DNA from: UBA7672 sp034439955 | Lineage (GTDB): Bacteria > Pseudomonadota > Alphaproteobacteria > Caulobacterales > Hyphomonadaceae | NCBI GenBank assembly: GCA_034439955.1 | Contig: JAWXBJ010000227.1 | Location: 1-38,488, forward strand | Direction: 5' to 3' | DNA length: 38,488 nucleotides | In this document: one piece after another, positions 1 to 8,202 of the stretch | Numbering within the stretch: the stretch's first letter is position 1 | How the letters are laid out: each line of letters begins with the position of its first letter | Program-made: the position numbers and the translations under genes | Notes under the pieces: generated by a model | Database searches by the model: none | What the model was told of the DNA's origin: nothing | Seen by the model: only the letters and a program-made list of their open reading frames with translations

Positions 1-58
1 GAAATAATGCACCATCAAAACCCGGGATCAAACATCTAGGAAGCGGGAGCTAGGCGCG

Positions 59-1459
59 TCACATCTGCATAGTCCAGCCTTCGACCCCCATCGCCGCCTG
101 TCGCAAGGCTTCAGTCATGGTCGGATGCGCATGGCAGGTGCGGGCGACGTCCTCGGACGACGCGCCGAACTCCATCGCGACGCAGATCTCGCCGATCATC
201 TCGCCGACACCGACACCCACCAGATGAGCGCCTAAAACGCGGTCCGTTTCGGCATCGGCGAGGATTTTCACGAAACCATCCGTTTCGTGGTTGGTCCTGG
301 CGCGTGAATTAGCCGAGAAAGGAAACTTGCCGGTCTTGTACTTTGCGCCAGCCGCCTTCAAATCTTCCTCGGTCTTTCCAACCCATGCTATCTCCGGCTT
401 GGTGTAAACGACGCCCGGGATGATGTCGTAATCGACATGACCAGCCTTGCCTGCGATCAGCTCGGCCACGGCGACACCCTCGTCCTCGGCCTTGTGAGCC
501 AGCATAGGGCCAGCAGTGACGTCGCCGACGACCCAGACGCCGGAAGCCGAGGTGCGGAAATGATCGTTGGCGATCACGCCACGCTTGTCGGTAAGGATAT
601 TGACGCTCTCGAGCCCCAGTCCTTCGGTCCACGGACGGCGTCCTATGGCGACAAGCACAATTTCGGCTTCCAGGGTTTCGGCTGCTCCGCCTTTCGCCGA
701 CTCCATCGTGAGCCTGAGCGCGTTCTTCTGCTTTTCGACTCCAGTGACTTTCATGCCGAGGCGGAAATCCATACCCTGCTTGGCGAAGATGCGCTGAGCC
801 TGCTTGGCGACCTCGCCGTCGGCGCCAGGGAGAATACGGTCCAGATACTCGACCACGACAACCTCCGATCCCAGGCGCCGCCACACGGATCCGAGTTCGA
901 GACCGATGACGCCAGCGCCGATAAGGATCAACCTTTTCGGAACCTGCTTCAGCAAGAGGGCGCCGGTGGACGACACAACTCGCTCCTCGTCGATCTCCAC
1001 GCCCGGCAGAGACGCCGGCTCCGACCCTGTCGCGATGACGATGTTCTTCGTCAGCAAGGTCTGTTCATCACCCTCGCCCTTGACGGCGACCTTGCCGACG
1101 CCGGCAATTCGTCCGACGCCGTTCACGACCGTGATCTTGTGTTTTTTCATTAGGAAGGCGATGCCGGTCGTCAGGCCCGTCACCGCGTCGAGTTTTTGCT
1201 TCTGCATCTGGTCGAGATTGACCTTCAGGCCCGAGACCTCGATGCCAAGACCGGCAAAATCCTTGGCCGCCGCCTCATAGCACTCGGACGCATGCAGCAT
1301 CGCCTTGGAGGGGATGCAGCCGACATTGAGACATGTGCCGCCAAGGGTGGTCCGCTTTTCGACAATCGCCGTTTTTAATCCGAGCTGGCCGCAACGGATC
1401 GCGCAATTGTAGCCGCCCGGACCTGCACCGATGATGACGACATCATAGGGCTCGCTCAT
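59..1459 (-). CDS. lpdA: Dihydrolipoyl dehydrogenase (E3)
   Basis: FAD flavoenzyme that reoxidises dihydrolipoyl groups on E2 with NAD+, in the cytoplasmic 2-oxoglutarate dehydrogenase complex (and possibly pyruvate dehydrogenase). The N-terminus shows the FAD Rossmann motif GAGPGG, followed by the redox disulfide in GGTCLNVGCIPS (two Cys four residues apart). A second nucleotide motif, GAGVIGLELGS, sits mid-protein, and the C-terminal catalytic stretch HAHPTMTEA carries the active His. Length is about 466 aa, normal for the family. I chose the ATG at 1459 because MSEPYDVVIIG matches the usual family start; an in-frame ATG at 1480 adds seven residues, and neither has a strong ribosome site. 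It is the last gene of the suc block, downstream of odhB and a small membrane gene. The identification is secure; only the start is uncertain. Confidence 0.96.
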   Translation of the reverse strand: MSEPYDVVIIGAGPGGYNCAIRCGQLGLKTAIVEKRTTLGGTCLNVGCIPSKAMLHASECYEAAAKDFAGLGIEVSGLKVNLDQMQKQKLDAVTGLTTGIAFLMKKHKITVVNGVGRIAGVGKVAVKGEGDEQTLLTKNIVIATGSEPASLPGVEIDEERVVSSTGALLLKQVPKRLILIGAGVIGLELGSVWRRLGSEVVVVEYLDRILPGADGEVAKQAQRIFAKQGMDFRLGMKVTGVEKQKNALRLTMESAKGGAAETLEAEIVLVAIGRRPWTEGLGLESVNILTDKRGVIANDHFRTSASGVWVVGDVTAGPMLAHKAEDEGVAVAELIAGKAGHVDYDIIPGVVYTKPEIAWVGKTEEDLKAAGAKYKTGKFPFSANSRARTNHETDGFVKILADAETDRVLGAHLVGVGVGEMIGEICVAMEFGASSEDVARTCHAHPTMTEALRQAAMGVEGWTMQM

Positions 1460-1494
1460 GGATTTGACTTTCAGCTTCATTGAATTGGGCGCGA

Positions 1495-1521
1495 CCCTAT
1501 AGGGGCGCGTCTTGAGGTCAA
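1495..1521 (-). promoter_or_regulatory. Possible lpdA promoter/operator with a 10-bp palindrome
   Basis: On the minus strand, just upstream of lpdA, there is a TTGACC (1521-1516) and a TATAGG (1501-1496), the latter inside the perfect palindrome CCCTATAGGG (1495-1504). The spacing between the hexamers is only 14 bases, short for a housekeeping promoter, so this may instead be an operator. It would give lpdA expression independent of odhB, which would make sense for an E3 shared between complexes. This is inferred from sequence alone. Confidence 0.25.
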
Positions 1522-1537
1522 CAGAGGCCGCAACAGC

Positions 1538-1906
1538 TTAACTCCGGCCAATCAGCGCCGCAGTTCCCGCCAGCACCAGCATGGTGACACTGACAACCGC
1601 CTCGTTCTCCCAGAACCGCATCTCCTGCAACTCGAGCGACTGTCCGAGATAGAGCGAAAGGCCTGCACTGAGCACGCCGCCGATCATCGCAATCGCCGCT
1701 CCGCCGGCGCCCCCAAAGAACACGATCAACCCGCCAAGAAACCCCATCAGACTGCCGGCGAGCGGCAGGAGGATGCGAGGATTGGCTAGCGATCGAAGCA
1801 GATCGCCGGAGAGTGGACCCTCCGAAACGGTGACGAACTGGCCGCCTGTCCGGAAGAACAGCCATCCGGAAGTGAGAATGAGCAGGAAGGCCACAAACCG
1901 CCTCAT
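1538..1906 (-). CDS. Small membrane protein between odhB and lpdA
   Basis: A 122-residue protein of unknown function. The start at 1906 (MRRFVAFLLIL) gives a positively charged N-terminus followed by a hydrophobic segment (residues about 4-19). Then come two or three glycine-rich hydrophobic helices around residues 47-92 (MGFLGGLIVFFGG and neighbours) and a final one near 103-120. An upstream extension to 1996 would run inside odhB and is less likely. The gene begins 10 bases after the odhB stop and ends about 79 bases before lpdA, so it is probably in the same transcript. I do not recognise the family. It may simply be a lineage-specific membrane gene carried in the operon; nothing in it suggests lipoyl metabolism. 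Confidence 0.72.
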   Translation of the reverse strand: MRRFVAFLLILTSGWLFFRTGGQFVTVSEGPLSGDLLRSLANPRILLPLAGSLMGFLGGLIVFFGGAGGAAIAMIGGVLSAGLSLYLGQSLELQEMRFWENEAVVSVTMLVLAGTAALIGRS

Positions 1907-1916
1907 GAGGCGCCGG

Positions 1917-3452
1917 TCAGATGTCGAGGAGGAGACGCTCGGGATCCTCAAGGGCCTCCTTGACGCGCACGAGGAAAGTGACCGCTTCCTTTCCATCGAC
2001 CAGGCGGTGATCGTAGGAGAGTGCCAGATACATCATGGGGCGCACCACGATCTGGCCGTCAACGACCACCGGGCGCTCCTCAATGCGATGCATGCCCAGC
2101 ACGCCCGACTGCGGCGGATTGAGAATCGGCGTCGACATCAGCGATCCATAGACGCCGCCATTGGTGATGGTGAAGGTGCCGCCCTGAAGATCGTCCATCG
2201 CGAGCTTGCCGTCCCTGGCGAGAGCGCCGAGGCGCCCGATCTCGGCCTCGATCTCGGACAGGGACAAGAGATCCGCATCCCGCACCACAGGAACAACAAG
2301 GCCTTTTTCGGTGCCGACCGCCATGCCGATGTGATAGTAATTCTTGTAAATCACGTCCGTCCCGTCGATCTCGGCATTGACAGCCGGCATCTCCTTCAGC
2401 GCGGCGACGCAGGCCTTCGTAAAGAAACTCATGAAGCCCAGTTTGACGCCGTGCTTCTTCTCGAACGCCTCTTTGTACTTCTTGCGCAGATCCATCACGA
2501 CAGACATGTCGACATCGTTGAAGGTCGTCAGCATGGCCGCCGTGTTCTGCGCCTCCTTGAGGCGGCGCGCGATGGTCTGGCGCAGGCGCGTCATCTTCAC
2601 GCGCTCCTCGCGCGGCCCGATATCGCGGTGGGCGCGCGGCGCTTCGGGCGCGCGTTCGGCCTTCACCTGGGACGGCGCCGACGCTGTCTCCGCCACGTAG
2701 CGTATGGCGTCGGATTTCGTGGCGCGGCCGCCCCGGCCAGAGCCCGGAATGTTGGAGGGGCTGACGCCGGCTTCGGTGGCGACACGGAGCACCGAGGGCG
2801 CGACCTTGTCGATCGCCAGACCGCTGGACTTATTCGCAGCGGGAGCCGGAGCCGTTGCGCTCGCCGGCAGCGCGGCGGATGCGGCGGACTTCGCGGCGCC
2901 GGCGCCTGTCGTCATGCGCGCGATGATCGTGCCGATCGCGACAGTCTCGCCTTCCTTCACCAGCGTTTCCGAAATGACCCCCGCTGCGGGCGAAGGCACT
3001 TCGATGGCGACCTTGTCCGTTTCGATCTCGGCGATCGGATCGTCTTGCGCCACTGTCTGGCCTGGCTTCACCAACCAGTTCGCAAGAGTCCCCTCGGTCA
3101 CGCTTTCGCCCATGACGGGCACCTTGATATCCATGACGGCTCCAGCTTGGGTCAGGACCGCGTTCGGCGCGGCTGGTTGTGAAAGCTTGTTGGGGGCGGA
3201 TGTATCAGAATCGTTGTCGCGCGAGGACACGGCTGGAACGATCAGGCCGATGCGGCCCAGAACCGCGCCCATGCCGACCATTTCACCCCGTCTGGCAAAT
3301 ATCTCGGAAAGCACGCCGTCCTCAGCCGCAGCGACTTCCACCGAGACCTTGTCGGTTTCCAGTTCGACCAGCGGCTCGTCTCTGACGACGGCTTGACCCG
3401 TCTGCTTCAGCCACGCGCCGACCGTCGCCTCGCTGACGCTTTCCCCTAGCAC
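1917..3452 (-). CDS. sucB: 2-oxoglutarate dehydrogenase E2, dihydrolipoyl succinyltransferase, two lipoyl domains
   Basis: Core acyltransferase of the 2-oxoglutarate dehydrogenase complex; it moves the succinyl group from E1 to CoA through lipoyl-lysine arms. Domains in order: a first lipoyl domain (residues about 1-70, lysine in LETDKVSVEV), a short linker, a second lipoyl domain (about 107-180, lysine in IETDKVAIEV), an Ala/Pro hinge, the E3/E1-binding domain (about 220-255, APSVLRVATEAGV), and the catalytic domain ending with the active-site motif SYDHRLVDGKEAV. The open frame begins at a GTG at 3452, which cuts off the first beta strand of lipoyl domain 1. A properly spaced ATG lies at 3475 but is out of frame by two bases (see the separate entry). 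An internal ATG at 3134 with its own ribosome site would give a standard one-lipoyl E2 of 405 aa. It lies 52 bases downstream of sucA. Function is certain; the N-terminus is not. Confidence 0.93.
   Translation of the reverse strand: MLGESVSEATVGAWLKQTGQAVVRDEPLVELETDKVSVEVAAAEDGVLSEIFARRGEMVGMGAVLGRIGLIVPAVSSRDNDSDTSAPNKLSQPAAPNAVLTQAGAVMDIKVPVMGESVTEGTLANWLVKPGQTVAQDDPIAEIETDKVAIEVPSPAAGVISETLVKEGETVAIGTIIARMTTGAGAAKSAASAALPASATAPAPAANKSSGLAIDKVAPSVLRVATEAGVSPSNIPGSGRGGRATKSDAIRYVAETASAPSQVKAERAPEAPRAHRDIGPREERVKMTRLRQTIARRLKEAQNTAAMLTTFNDVDMSVVMDLRKKYKEAFEKKHGVKLGFMSFFTKACVAALKEMPAVNAEIDGTDVIYKNYYHIGMAVGTEKGLVVPVVRDADLLSLSEIEAEIGRLGALARDGKLAMDDLQGGTFTITNGGVYGSLMSTPILNPPQSGVLGMHRIEERPVVVDGQIVVRPMMYLALSYDHRLVDGKEAVTFLVRVKEALEDPERLLLDI
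3132..3143 (-). promoter_or_regulatory. Internal ribosome binding site and ATG inside odhB
   Basis: On the minus strand GGAG (3143-3140) lies five bases ahead of an ATG (3134-3132) that opens the second lipoyl domain (MDIKVPVMGES). Translation from here would give a 405-residue, single-lipoyl E2, the usual architecture of bacterial SucB. It could be the functional start if the upstream frame is really broken, or a second start producing two isoforms. Confidence 0.45.
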
Positions 3453-3475
3453 CGGGACACCGTGATGTCAGCCAT
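3446..3475 (-). other. Frameshifted 5' end of odhB
   Basis: From the ATG at 3475 the frame reads M-A-D-I-T-V, exactly the expected E2 beginning, then meets a TAG at 3448-3446. The next residues of the family pattern (P-V-L-G-E-S) resume two bases out of frame. Removing one copy of a GT dinucleotide in the stretch ACGGTGTCCCGG restores a continuous MADITVPVLGES. An AGGA seven bases upstream of this ATG supports it as the natural start. This is either a real 2-bp slip mutation or an assembly error. Confidence 0.7.
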
Positions 3476-3527
3476 CCTTGCATCCTGGCCGTGCCCGCAG
3501 AACTGGAAACGCCGCCACCTTTGCCAC

Positions 3528-6500
3528 TTATTCAAACGCCGCATCGAGGAACGCAGCCAGTTCCTTGTTGTGCAGCGTCATGTTCCCGGCGGCCGTCGAG
3601 GCCGACGCGGGCCGTCCAACGTATCGCGGACGCTTGTTTCTGACGCCATCGAGCTTTTCGAGTGTCTTTTCGATGCTCCACTCGACAGCGCCCCACGATC
3701 CCATGTTGCGCGGCTCTTCCTGACACCAGACCATGTCGGCTTGCGGAAAACGCGCGAGTTCCTTCATCAGCGAGGAAACCGGGAACGGATAGAGCTGCTC
3801 GACGCGCAACAGGTAGACGTCGGAGGTCTTGCGTTTCTCGCGCTCTTCAAAAAGATCGTAATAGACTTTTCCCGAGCACATCACGACCCGCCGGATATCG
3901 CCGTCCGGCGCCAGCCGGACCTCGGCCTGACGGCCGTCAGTTTCGGCGTCGTCCCACAACACGCGGTGGAATGTGGTGCCGGCGCCCATGTCCGTGAAGC
4001 TCGACACGGCGCGCTTGTGCCGAAGTAGCGACTTGGGCGTCATGACAATCAGCGGCTTGCGGAAGTCGCGGTGGATTTGTCGACGCAGGATGTGGAAATA
4101 GTTGGCTGGCGTCGTGCAGTTGGCCACCTGCATGTTGTCCTGGGCGCACATCTGCAGGAAGCGCTCGAGCCGTGCGGACGAGTGTTCGGGACCCTGCCCC
4201 TCATAGCCGTGCGGAAGCAGACACACGAGGCCTGACATGCGCAGCCATTTGCGCTCGCCTGACGAGATAAACTGGTCGAACAGCACCTGGGCGCCGTTAG
4301 CGAAATCCCCGAACTGGGCCTCCCAGAGCACCAGCGTGTTGGGGGCCGTCAGCGAGTAGCCATACTCATATCCAAGGACGGCTTCCTCGGAGAGGAGGCT
4401 GTCGATGACTTCGTAATTGGCCTGCGTCGGGCTGATGTGGTTGAGCGGGGTGTGCCGCTCCTCAGTGGCCTGGTGGATCAGATGGCTGTGGCGCTGCGTG
4501 AACGTGCCGCGCGCCGAATCCTGACCAGACAGGCGGACCGGAAATCCTTCCTCGACCAGCGTGCCGAAAGCGAGGTGCTCGGCTATCCCCCAATCGAGTC
4601 CGGACCCCGAATCGATCTGCGCGCGCCGGTTCGCCAGCATGCGCGCCACGGTCTTGTGGACCTCGAAACCCTTGGGCGCTTCCGTGATGCGGCGGCCGAT
4701 CTCGGTTAACTTGGCGATCGCGACGCCCGTCTGGCCGCGCTGCTCGTCATCCTTCGGCAGACCGAGCCCCGCCCATTTGCCGTCCAGCCAGTCGGCGCCT
4801 TCGGGCGTGTATGTCTTGCCGAGTTCAAACTCGGCATCGAGAAAGGATTCAAGCTCCGCGAGAATCCGGTCCACTCCGGCCTGATCGATGACCCCCTCCT
4901 CGATCAGGCGGCGGGCATAAAGCTCCCTCGTCGAGGGAAGATCCTTGATTCGCGCATACATGATCGGCTGCGTCATCGTCGGGTCGTCGCCCTCGTTGTG
5001 GCCGTAGCGACGGTAGCAGAACATGTCGATGACCACGTCCTTGCAGAATTTCTGCCTGTACTCGGTAGCGACTTTCGCGGCATGCACGACCGCCTCCGGG
5101 TCATCGCCATTAACGTGAAAGATCGGCGCCTGAACCATGAGGGCGACATCGGACGGATAGGGCGACGAGCGCGAAAAGCTGGGCGCCGTGGTGAAGCCGA
5201 TCTGGTTGTTGACGATGAAGTGGAAGGCGCCGCCCGTGCGGTAGCCGGTGAGACCCGACAGCGCGAGACATTCCGACACTACGCCCTGCCCCGCGAACGC
5301 CGCGTCGCCATGCAGCAGCAGGGGCATCACTTTGGCTCGCGTCGCGCGCCGGTCCTCCTGGAGGTCGAAGGACTGCTTCGCCCTCGCCTTCCCCAGCACG
5401 ACTGGATTGACGATCTCGAGGTGAGACGGATTTGCGGTCAGCGAGAGGTGGACCTTGTGATTGTCGAATGTGCGGTCAGACGAGGCCCCGAGATGGTATT
5501 TCACGTCTCCGGAGCCGAATTCGTCGGCGCCCTGCGTGTTGCCGCCAAGGAACTCGTAAAAAATCTTGTGGTAAGGCTTCCCCATCACCGCCGCGAGGAC
5601 ATTGAGACGTCCGCGGTGAGACATGCCGATGATGATCTCATCAACGTTGAGGGCGCCGCCACGTTTTATGATCTGTTCGAGTGCGGGGACCATCGCCTCG
5701 CCACCATCGAGGCCAAACCGTTTGGTGCCGGGATAGCGCTTGTGCAGGAAGCGCTCGAAGGCCTCGGCCTCGGCAAGCTTCTGGAGGATTGCGCGCTTCC
5801 CTTCAGGCGTGAAGGTGATTTCCTTGTGCTCTCCCTCGATGCGCTCCTGAATCCAGGATTTTTCCTCCGGATCCGAGATATGCATGAACTCGACGCCGAA
5901 GGTTCCGCAATATGTACGCAGGATATCGATCATCTGTCGGGGAGTCGCGTATTCCAGGCCCAACACATGATCGATGTAGATGCGCCGATCCATGTCCGTC
6001 GGGCCAAAGCCGTAGGTAGCCGGATCGAGCTCGGGCTGGTGGCCGCGATTCTCAAGACCCAGGGGATCTAGCCGGGCTGCGAGATGGCCCCTTATGCGAT
6101 AGGCGCGGATCATCATCAGCGCCTTGATCGAGTCCTGAACCTGGGGGTTGACGTCGCCGCCTGCCGCTGGAGCCGTTTTCGCTGCTGTGGCCGCCTGAGG
6201 TTTCGTCCTCGCTTCGATCTTTGATTTCAACGCCGTTTCGACAATGCTCCAATTGCCATCAAGGGCTGAGACAAGCTCCCCGTTAGCGGGTTTGGGCCAG
6301 GAAGAATTTTGCCAGGCGGGACCCCGCGCCGCCCGGGTGGCCGCCTCGCTGGATTCACCCATCTGAAGGAAGAACAACCGCCAGCTTTCATCGACTGAGG
6401 CCGGATCCTCGGCATACTGGGCGTAAAGCTGTTCGATATAGGCTGCGTTGGCGCCGTCAAGGAAAGCCGTGTCCAGCATCGCCTCGTTGGCCGCCGTGCG

Positions 6501-6530
6501 TTTTTCCACGGCGCTCGCCTCGATGGTCAT
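3528..6530 (-). CDS. sucA: 2-oxoglutarate dehydrogenase E1 component
   Basis: Thiamine-diphosphate enzyme that decarboxylates 2-oxoglutarate and succinylates the E2 lipoyl arm; the committed step of the complex. About 1000 aa from the ATG at 6530, within the family range. The N-terminal helix (AAYIEQLYAQYAEDP) is the E2-contacting segment. The core shows the substrate/ThDP-loop histidine region GMSHRGRLNVLA, the ThDP-binding stretch HGDAAFAGQGVV followed by NNQIGFTT, and the C-terminal transketolase-like domain (LPHGYEGQGPEHSS). I preferred the 6530 start (MTIEASAVEK) because AAGGG lies eight bases upstream; the open frame extends to 6698 but that extension has no E1-like sequence. It sits 180 bases downstream of sucD and just ahead of odhB. 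Confidence 0.97.
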   Translation of the reverse strand: MTIEASAVEKRTAANEAMLDTAFLDGANAAYIEQLYAQYAEDPASVDESWRLFFLQMGESSEAATRAARGPAWQNSSWPKPANGELVSALDGNWSIVETALKSKIEARTKPQAATAAKTAPAAGGDVNPQVQDSIKALMMIRAYRIRGHLAARLDPLGLENRGHQPELDPATYGFGPTDMDRRIYIDHVLGLEYATPRQMIDILRTYCGTFGVEFMHISDPEEKSWIQERIEGEHKEITFTPEGKRAILQKLAEAEAFERFLHKRYPGTKRFGLDGGEAMVPALEQIIKRGGALNVDEIIIGMSHRGRLNVLAAVMGKPYHKIFYEFLGGNTQGADEFGSGDVKYHLGASSDRTFDNHKVHLSLTANPSHLEIVNPVVLGKARAKQSFDLQEDRRATRAKVMPLLLHGDAAFAGQGVVSECLALSGLTGYRTGGAFHFIVNNQIGFTTAPSFSRSSPYPSDVALMVQAPIFHVNGDDPEAVVHAAKVATEYRQKFCKDVVIDMFCYRRYGHNEGDDPTMTQPIMYARIKDLPSTRELYARRLIEEGVIDQAGVDRILAELESFLDAEFELGKTYTPEGADWLDGKWAGLGLPKDDEQRGQTGVAIAKLTEIGRRITEAPKGFEVHKTVARMLANRRAQIDSGSGLDWGIAEHLAFGTLVEEGFPVRLSGQDSARGTFTQRHSHLIHQATEERHTPLNHISPTQANYEVIDSLLSEEAVLGYEYGYSLTAPNTLVLWEAQFGDFANGAQVLFDQFISSGERKWLRMSGLVCLLPHGYEGQGPEHSSARLERFLQMCAQDNMQVANCTTPANYFHILRRQIHRDFRKPLIVMTPKSLLRHKRAVSSFTDMGAGTTFHRVLWDDAETDGRQAEVRLAPDGDIRRVVMCSGKVYYDLFEEREKRKTSDVYLLRVEQLYPFPVSSLMKELARFPQADMVWCQEEPRNMGSWGAVEWSIEKTLEKLDGVRNKRPRYVGRPASASTAAGNMTLHNKELAAFLDAAFE

Positions 6531-6710
6531 GGTTAATGCCCTTCTGACGGAAGGCTCGACGCGCCTGTAAAGGCTTCGTCCGGCCGCCCGGTTCATCCCG
6601 AGAATTCGCTCTCGGCCCGCCGACTCAGCCAGCTGACTCCAACATCTCGCACATAACACACTTCCGCCGATCCGCACGGGGCCAACGCTGTCGTGCATGC
6701 TGAAACATGC

Positions 6711-7622
6711 TCAGCGCCCAACAAGCTCGCTCATCGTCGTCCCAAGGCGCGCCGGGCTGGGGGAGACCGTTATGCCCGCCGATTCCATGGCCTCTATTTT
6801 GTCCTCAGCGCCGCCCTTGCCGCCGGACACGATCGCCCCCGCATGCCCCATGGTGCGGCCTTGGGGTGCGGTCCGGCCAGCGATGAAGCCGACCACCGGT
6901 TTCTTGCGTCCGCGCCTGGCCTCGTCCTTCAGGAACTGGGCGGCGTCTTCTTCCGCCCCGCCTCCGATCTCGCCGATCATGATGATCGACCGGGTCTCCT
7001 CGTCCGCCAGAAACATTTCAAGGACGTCAATGAATTCAGTGCCTTTTACCGGATCGCCGCCAATCCCCACGGCCGTTGTCTGGCCGAGGCCCACCTGGGT
7101 GGTCTGGAAGACGGCTTCGTACGTGAGAGTGCCCGACCGCGAGACGACCCCGACGGAGCCTTGTCTGAAGATGTTGCCCGGCATGATGCCAATCTTGCAA
7201 GCTCCCGGAGTCAGCACGCCCGGGCAGTTGGGTCCGATTAGGCGCGACTTGGACTTCAATAGCTTGGCCTTCACCCGTACCATGTCCAGCACCGGAACGC
7301 CCTCGGTGATCGTCACGATCAGCTCGATTTCGGCGTCGATCGCCTCATCGATGGCAGCGGCGCAGAATTTCGGCGGCACGTAGATAACGGACGCCGTCGC
7401 GCCTGTCGCGGCTTTGGCTTCGGCGACGGTGTTGTAGAGAGGTCTTTGAACTTTGGACCCGTCCGGCAGCGTCCCTTCCCAATTGGTCCCGCCCTTGCCC
7501 GGGGTGATCCCGCCCACAAACTGAGTGCCATAGGCGATGCCCTGCTCGGTGTGGAACGTACCGGTCTTGCCGGTCATGCCTTGGGTGAGGACCTTGGTGT
7601 TCTTGTCGATCAGGATGGACAT
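6711..7622 (-). CDS. sucD: Succinyl-CoA synthetase alpha subunit
   Basis: ADP/GDP-forming succinate-CoA ligase alpha subunit, about 303 aa, which binds CoA in an N-terminal Rossmann fold and carries the phospho-histidine. It begins MSILIDKNTKVLTQG; the CoA-binding motif TGKTGTFHTEQ follows. The active His lies in GRTMGHAGAIVSGGKG near the C-terminus. I used the ATG at 7622 rather than the upstream 7649, since homologues begin at this MSIL-type start. Unusually, its partner sucC ends about 580 bases upstream instead of adjoining or overlapping it, because a small broken gene lies between them. Confidence 0.97.
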   Translation of the reverse strand: MSILIDKNTKVLTQGMTGKTGTFHTEQGIAYGTQFVGGITPGKGGTNWEGTLPDGSKVQRPLYNTVAEAKAATGATASVIYVPPKFCAAAIDEAIDAEIELIVTITEGVPVLDMVRVKAKLLKSKSRLIGPNCPGVLTPGACKIGIMPGNIFRQGSVGVVSRSGTLTYEAVFQTTQVGLGQTTAVGIGGDPVKGTEFIDVLEMFLADEETRSIIMIGEIGGGAEEDAAQFLKDEARRGRKKPVVGFIAGRTAPQGRTMGHAGAIVSGGKGGAEDKIEAMESAGITVSPSPARLGTTMSELVGR

Positions 7623-7661
7623 ACGGGCCGCCTTGAACTTTGTTAACACGAGAGTTGGGTA

Positions 7662-8160
7662 CTATTGAATGTCTTCATGGAAGGCGGTGCTGCGGTTGTA
7701 GATCGGCTGAACCATCTGAAGCACAGTGTCTCTAGTAAGCGCGCAGCCGCCGGTCGCCGGCGAACTTGCCACTTGATCAGGCAAATCCCGATCAAAATCT
7801 GCCGCAGCTTTCCCTGCGCTTTCCGCGAGTTGCAAAGCAGCATTCTCGGCACGGCTGTCAATTGCCACAACCACCGACTTTAAGGAATCGAGGGAGTAGA
7901 AGGCGGAGTCGCCCGCTGCTCTAACACAGTCGATTTCGCTATCGCTTTTTTGTTAGCTCCCGCAAACCAAATGGCCTCCACATACGCAGTTTTTACTAGA
8001 GGCGATGAGACCGCCTCATCAACAATTTTCGGCTGCTCAGAACTAGCTACCTTAGGTTCTGTCGATTGAACGTAAGATTCCGAGCCGTCGCTCACAAGCA
8101 GCACAGCATCGGCAGCAACCCCACCAAAAATGTTCCGCTCGCGGCAACCGCGACCCACAT
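7662..8160 (-). pseudogene. Small broken or frameshifted gene in the sucC-sucD gap
   Basis: This fills most of the 580-base gap between sucC and sucD. A good ribosome site (AGAGGGG) precedes an ATG at 8160 that encodes a hydrophobic 22-residue stretch (MWVAVAASGTFLVGLL) ending in TGA. A second minus-strand frame continues protein-like sequence (VSDGSESYVQSTEPK ... AIWFAGANKK). A third frame picks up after a run of six A and continues (DSEIDCVRAAGDSAFYS ... ATGGCALTRDTVLQM) to a TAG at 7662. Two -1 shifts, at a T5 and an A6 run, would join them into one protein of about 166 aa: a membrane-anchored N-terminus, an Ala-rich helical region and a C-terminal Cys motif. The layout loosely recalls phage spanin-type proteins, but I cannot name a family. 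Base composition is more AT-rich than the flanking suc genes. It could be a decayed insert, a real gene with homopolymer errors, or two overlapping small genes. Confidence 0.45.
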
Positions 8161-8202
8161 GTTGCGCCCCTCTGCCCTTGCGTCGGAGCCCCAAAATTCA
8201 GC

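Noticed and set aside
1773..3182. 469-codon plus-strand frame
   Set aside because: Antisense to odhB, with an Arg/His-rich composition typical of shadow frames in GC-rich DNA.
4998..6071. 357-codon plus-strand frame
   Set aside because: Antisense to the clearly coding sucA.
6531..6698. 56-codon N-terminal extension of sucA
   Set aside because: No E1-like sequence, and the ATG at 6530 has a properly spaced ribosome site.
7940..7950. Programmed -1 frameshift site at the A6 run
   Set aside because: The run could be slippery, but there is no dnaX-type codon phasing and no recognisable downstream stem; a simple indel is as likely.
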